From positions 558,001-622,000 of the forward strand of contig NZ_CAMZOK010000003.1 of the NCBI RefSeq assembly GCF_947331465.1: a stretch of DNA of 64,000 nucleotides, in the 5' to 3' direction. The notes beneath the pieces are model-generated. The model did no database searches and had not been told where the DNA came from. It worked only from the letters and a program-made list of their open reading frames with translations. Origin of the DNA: Shimia sp. Alg240-R146. Its GTDB lineage: Bacteria > Pseudomonadota > Alphaproteobacteria > Rhodobacterales > Rhodobacteraceae. Made by a program: the position numbers and the translations under genes. This document shows positions 61,372 to 64,000 of this stretch, piece by piece. How positions within the stretch are numbered: position 1 is the first letter of the stretch; every line of letters begins with the position of its first letter.

Positions 61372-62458
61372 CAAATACCTCCAGATCGGGCGCAGAATCA
61401 CGCCGCAAAAGCCATGATGGCAATGACATCGCATGAACTGCAGCCAGCGTGACGCCGCTGTGACAGCTGATGAGAAACGCGCCCGGACACGTCGGGCTTT
61501 CCTGATAGATCGGCAATCCGTCCGGCGACATCACCCGCAAGGCACCCCAAGCCCGCAATACCTGCGCACGGGCCAAAACCGGATAGGCGTCCACCGCCTC
61601 GGCTGCCAGTTTCGCCATCCCGTCCAGCGTCACTCGCCGGTCCATTCCGACGTCTTCATTCGTGGCCCCGATCTGAATACCGCCCGCGCGGTCCTGACGG
61701 GCAATCAGCGAGGGCCGTCGGATCAACGGCGGCAACTTTTCAGTGATCAGGATCTGACCACGTTCGGGGCGCAAGGGCGCGGCAAAACCCAGACCTGGCC
61801 CCAACTGCGCCGATCCCAATCCTGCCGCCAAGACAACCTTGGCCGCCTGAATTTCCGCGCCATCCGCGCATGTCAAACGAAACCCCGCGTCCGCCGCGCC
61901 ACGCGCCGCAACGTCCGTGACAGCTGTGGCGCCGATGATCCTCCCGCCTCGTGCCACCACCGCAGCCGAAAGCGCTTTGATCAAAGCAAGCGGGTCCACA
62001 TGCCCGTCGCCATGGTGCAAAATCGCGGCTGCCACCTTGGGCCCGACCTCAGGCTCTTCAATGCTCAGCGTTTCAGGCGTCAATACCTCAAAAGGGTACT
62101 CTGCGCCCAACTCAGCCTGCAGCGCCTCATGTTCGGTCACCGCGTCTGCAAGGCTGTCGTCGTTGAAATGCAGGTCCAAGCCGCCGTCCTGCCGCAGCCC
62201 GACGTCTACGCCGCTTGTCTCTTTCAATCTGGCGGCAAAACCCGGCCACAAGTCGGCACTTTCTTTGCTCCACCGCGCGTATCTCGGCTGGTGAACACCT
62301 TTCCCCTGCAACCAGATCAGCCCGAAATTGCCGCGGCTCGCCTTGGGGTCTGCGTCACTGCCGTCCAGCACGACGACGCCCTGGCCCGCGTCAAGCAGAC
62401 CCAGCGCCACCGACAGGCCGACAATTCCCCCTCCGACTATGGCAAAATCCGCGTCCAT
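61349..62458 (-). CDS. DAO-like catalytic subunit of the dehydrogenase
   Basis: 369 residues, glycine/D-amino acid oxidase family. FAD-binding motif DFAIVGGGIVGLSVALGLLD at the N-terminus, then a DAO fold ending near MSPDGLPIYQESP and LISCHSGVTLAAVHA. It corresponds to HcnC/OoxB/D-hydroxyproline dehydrogenase beta and would oxidise a secondary or D-amino acid to the imine. Start ATG 62458. A short ORF precedes it on the same strand. Confidence 0.93.
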   Translation of the reverse strand: MDADFAIVGGGIVGLSVALGLLDAGQGVVVLDGSDADPKASRGNFGLIWLQGKGVHQPRYARWSKESADLWPGFAARLKETSGVDVGLRQDGGLDLHFNDDSLADAVTEHEALQAELGAEYPFEVLTPETLSIEEPEVGPKVAAAILHHGDGHVDPLALIKALSAAVVARGGRIIGATAVTDVAARGAADAGFRLTCADGAEIQAAKVVLAAGLGSAQLGPGLGFAAPLRPERGQILITEKLPPLIRRPSLIARQDRAGGIQIGATNEDVGMDRRVTLDGMAKLAAEAVDAYPVLARAQVLRAWGALRVMSPDGLPIYQESPTCPGAFLISCHSGVTLAAVHAMSLPSWLLRRDSAPDLEVFGETRFAA

Positions 62459-62497
62459 GCGGGACTCCTGCAATAAACTGTTCTCAATCTGATTACG

Positions 62498-62629
62498 TTA
62501 GTGGAGGTTGCCCCGTGGGCCAAGGTTGTCCAGCCACGCCGCGCGGATCTGGCCCCAAAAATTTTCGGGGGGCCTGATGCCCCCCGTTTTCTTGCCTGCC
62601 TGTCCCGATAAGTCCGAGGTCTTCCGCAT
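62498..62629 (-). CDS. Candidate 43-residue small protein or leader ORF
   Basis: Begins at an ATG about 30 bases after a predicted transcription start and ends 39 bases before the dehydrogenase gene. Residues are MRKTSDLSGQAGKKTGGIRP then a second half (PENFWGQIRAAWLDNLGPRG) with GC-rich third codon positions typical of real genes here. A strong GC hairpin (62566-62586) lies within it. It could be a translated small protein, a leader peptide that controls the operon, or a small RNA ended by the hairpin. Confidence 0.4.
   Translation of the reverse strand: MRKTSDLSGQAGKKTGGIRPPENFWGQIRAAWLDNLGPRGNLH
62566..62586 (-). terminator. GC hairpin within the small ORF
   Basis: Perfect 8-bp stem CGGGGGGC/GCCCCCCG with loop CTGAT. 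On the minus strand AAAATTTTT follows, so it could end a short RNA started at about 62659 or the folC transcript. Confidence 0.55.
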
Positions 62630-62665
62630 TTTGATTTTTTGCTTCGGAAAACCCGCGTTGGGAGG

Positions 62666-62695
62666 ACTATAGCGCCACCGATTCGAATCAGTCAA
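62666..62695 (-). promoter_or_regulatory. Strong sigma-70-like promoter facing the dehydrogenase operon
   Basis: Minus-strand TTGACT (62690-62695) and TATAGT (62666-62671), 18 bases apart. The 10 bases GATTCGAATC (62680-62689) lie in the spacer next to the -35 element, a position suited to repression or methylation control. Confidence 0.72.
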
Positions 62696-62743
62696 CTGGG
62701 TGATTCGCAAAAACGAATCGCACTAGATAAAAATGGACGAATC
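62680..62743. promoter_or_regulatory. Cluster of five GANTC (CcrM-type) sites
   Basis: GATTC/GAATC occur at 62680, 62685, 62702, 62715 and 62739. Four of them form two inverted repeats: GATTCGAATC, and GATTCG-N6-CGAATC at 62702-62719. GANTC is the methylation target of the cell-cycle methylase CcrM of Alphaproteobacteria. The cluster spans and precedes the promoter. Confidence 0.65.
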
Positions 62744-62765
62744 GCCTGCGCAATTTGTCAGCCGT

Positions 62766-64000
62766 TCAGCCGTTAGACCGCAGCACATGCCCTGCCAGAT
62801 ACAGCGACCCACAAATCAGCACCCGCGCGTTTGGGTTTTGCGCAACAATGGCAGCCAAAGCCGCCTCGACGCCGTCCGCTTCCTGCGCCGTCAATCCTGC
62901 CGCTTGTGCAGCCGCCGCCGTTTCCGCAGCGCTCAGCGTGGCCGCCTCTCCGGGAATGGGCACTGCGTGCAACGCCTCGGCCTGCGCCGCCAAAGGCGCC
63001 ATATACCCGCCAACGTCTTTTGTGTTCAGCATGCCGCAAATCAAAAAGGTCGGGCGTTTGGGCAAACTGGCCAGATGTGCGCCCAGCGCCTCACCCGCCG
63101 CGGCATTGTGCCCGCCGTCCAGCCACAACTCCGCATCCGGCGCGGCCTCAACCAATGGTCCTTCCCGCATCCGCATCATCCGCGCAGGCCAAAACACATC
63201 GCGCATTGCTGCCTCACAAGCGGCCTCATCGCAGCCAAGATGGCGCAACGCCGCAATTGCCGCGCCCGCGTTCTGGATTTGATGCGCGCCCGGCAGGGCT
63301 GGCAATGGCAGATCCAAAAGGCCGGTTTCATCCTGAAACACCAGACGCCCGCGCTCTTCCCACACGTGCCAGTGCTGACCATAAGCAATCAGTGGCGCGC
63401 CCAGCTTCGATGCTGTCGCCTCGATCACATCCATCGCCTCATCCGGCTGCGGTCCGACAATCACCGGCACACCGCGCTTGATAATACCCGCCTTCTCGGC
63501 AGCGATTTTGGCAACGGTGTCGCCCAGAAACTGTTCGTGGTCTTTGCTGACCGGCGTGATCACCGTAAGTTCGGGCGCATCAATCACATTGGTCGCATCC
63601 AACCGCCCGCCAAGGCCGACCTCTAGCAACGTGTAATCCGCCTTGCTGCGCGCAAAGGCCAACAAGGCTGCACAGGTGGTGATCTCAAAATAGGTGATGT
63701 TTTCGCGATTGTTGGCCTCCCAACATTCGTCCAGCACCTCGGTCAGATGCGCCTCGCCGATCAACGTGCCAGCCAGCCGGATGCGCTCATGAAACCGTGC
63801 CAAATGCGGACTGGTGTAGGCGTGCACCGACTTGCCTGCCCCTTCCAGCCCCGCCCGGATCATCGCCTGCGTGCTGCCTTTGCCATTGGTGCCCGCCAGA
63901 TGGATCACCGACGGCAGTTTGCGTTCGGGATGGTCCAGCGCGCCAAGCAGCCGCCACATGCGGTCCAGCGTCAGATCAATGATCTTCGGATGCAGCGCCA
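62766..64000 (-). CDS. folC: Folylpolyglutamate/dihydrofolate synthase (5' end outside window)
   Basis: Mur-ligase-family enzyme that adds glutamate to dihydropteroate and folates. The frame is open through the right edge, with LHPKIIDLTLDRMWRLLGAL at the boundary, so only about the first 10-20 residues are missing. The P-loop is visible as HLAGTNGKGSTQAM; further motifs are LLEVGLGGRLDATNV and, near the C-terminus, WLDGGHNAAAGEAL. The stop is at 62766. Confidence 0.95.
   Translation of the reverse strand, partial: ALHPKIIDLTLDRMWRLLGALDHPERKLPSVIHLAGTNGKGSTQAMIRAGLEGAGKSVHAYTSPHLARFHERIRLAGTLIGEAHLTEVLDECWEANNRENITYFEITTCAALLAFARSKADYTLLEVGLGGRLDATNVIDAPELTVITPVSKDHEQFLGDTVAKIAAEKAGIIKRGVPVIVGPQPDEAMDVIEATASKLGAPLIAYGQHWHVWEERGRLVFQDETGLLDLPLPALPGAHQIQNAGAAIAALRHLGCDEAACEAAMRDVFWPARMMRMREGPLVEAAPDAELWLDGGHNAAAGEALGAHLASLPKRPTFLICGMLNTKDVGGYMAPLAAQAEALHAVPIPGEAATLSAAETAAAAQAAGLTAQEADGVEAALAAIVAQNPNARVLICGSLYLAGHVLRSNG

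Noticed and set aside
60228-62476. Long plus-strand frames opposite the dehydrogenase genes
   Set aside because: They are antisense to three mutually overlapping, well-conserved genes and show the Arg/His/Pro-rich composition of shadows.

Overview
This window is a chromosomal segment of a marine alphaproteobacterium, most likely a member of the Roseobacter group (Rhodobacterales). The evidence is the gene content read directly from the sequence: an Mcl1-type malyl-CoA lyase, a TIGR02300-type acidic protein, UPF0262, DUF1244, a Hint-domain protein, an RTX-type calcium-binding protein and the yacG / RNase E-G / maf / infA block. GC content looks like roughly 58-60 percent. Two tRNA genes are present (Ala-GGC and Phe-GAA). 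I found no rRNA, CRISPR array, integrase or intact insertion sequence. Both ends are cut: pheT on the left and folC on the right.

Layout. 0-12 kb is core: pheT and pheS separated by a DUF2652/SRPBCC protein and a class I amidotransferase, then a membrane-anchored class III cyclase, an AGCS amino acid symporter, a Hint protein, rpmI-rplT and pyruvate kinase. 12-15.4 kb holds an N-formylglutamate amidohydrolase, two small conserved proteins and a duplicated RTX protein whose ribosome-binding site lies inside a perfect hairpin. 15.5-19.1 kb is a four-gene leftward operon, dgcN-dgcA-cysteine hydrolase-D-amino acid aminotransferase, which reads as a D-amino acid to glutamate pathway. 19.4-21.6 kb carries mcl1, then an AT-rich orphan gene, then a second, divergent copy of the mcl1 3' end. 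21.8-31 kb is mixed regulatory, transport and core genes (lrp, lysE, araC/gyrI, accA, DUF3604, MFS, gntR, YgjP-like protease, TIGR02300 protein, tRNA-Ala).

The stretch between tRNA-Ala (31.1 kb) and tRNA-Phe (47.4 kb) is accessory. It holds an AbrB-type membrane protein with a divergent GntR regulator, then three tandem secreted tail-collar proteins followed by WbqC and DegT-type genes. Next come a NeuD-type acetyltransferase translationally coupled to a B12-binding radical SAM protein, a beta-propeller protein and a family 2 glycosyltransferase. After decayed DNA there is a DUF1415 gene of apparent gammaproteobacterial type, and finally an operon of potassium channel, AI-2E permease, HlyD adaptor and DUF2955 membrane protein.

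47.5-51.6 kb returns to core genes. 51.7-62.7 kb is a leftward catabolic block: a dipeptide/opine-type ABC importer, a CocE/NonD hydrolase, a TRIC-type channel and a three-subunit FAD/iron-sulfur amino acid dehydrogenase resembling HcnABC or opine oxidase. It is preceded by a small ORF whose promoter contains a dense cluster of GANTC (CcrM-type) methylation sites.

The most interesting candidates are the D-amino acid operon with its possible missing deacylase, the exported tail-collar plus sugar-modification locus, the mcl1-end duplication around a foreign gene, and three regulatory structures: the GANTC-rich promoter, the LacI-type operator inside the pyk promoter, and the hairpin covering the RTX ribosome-binding site.
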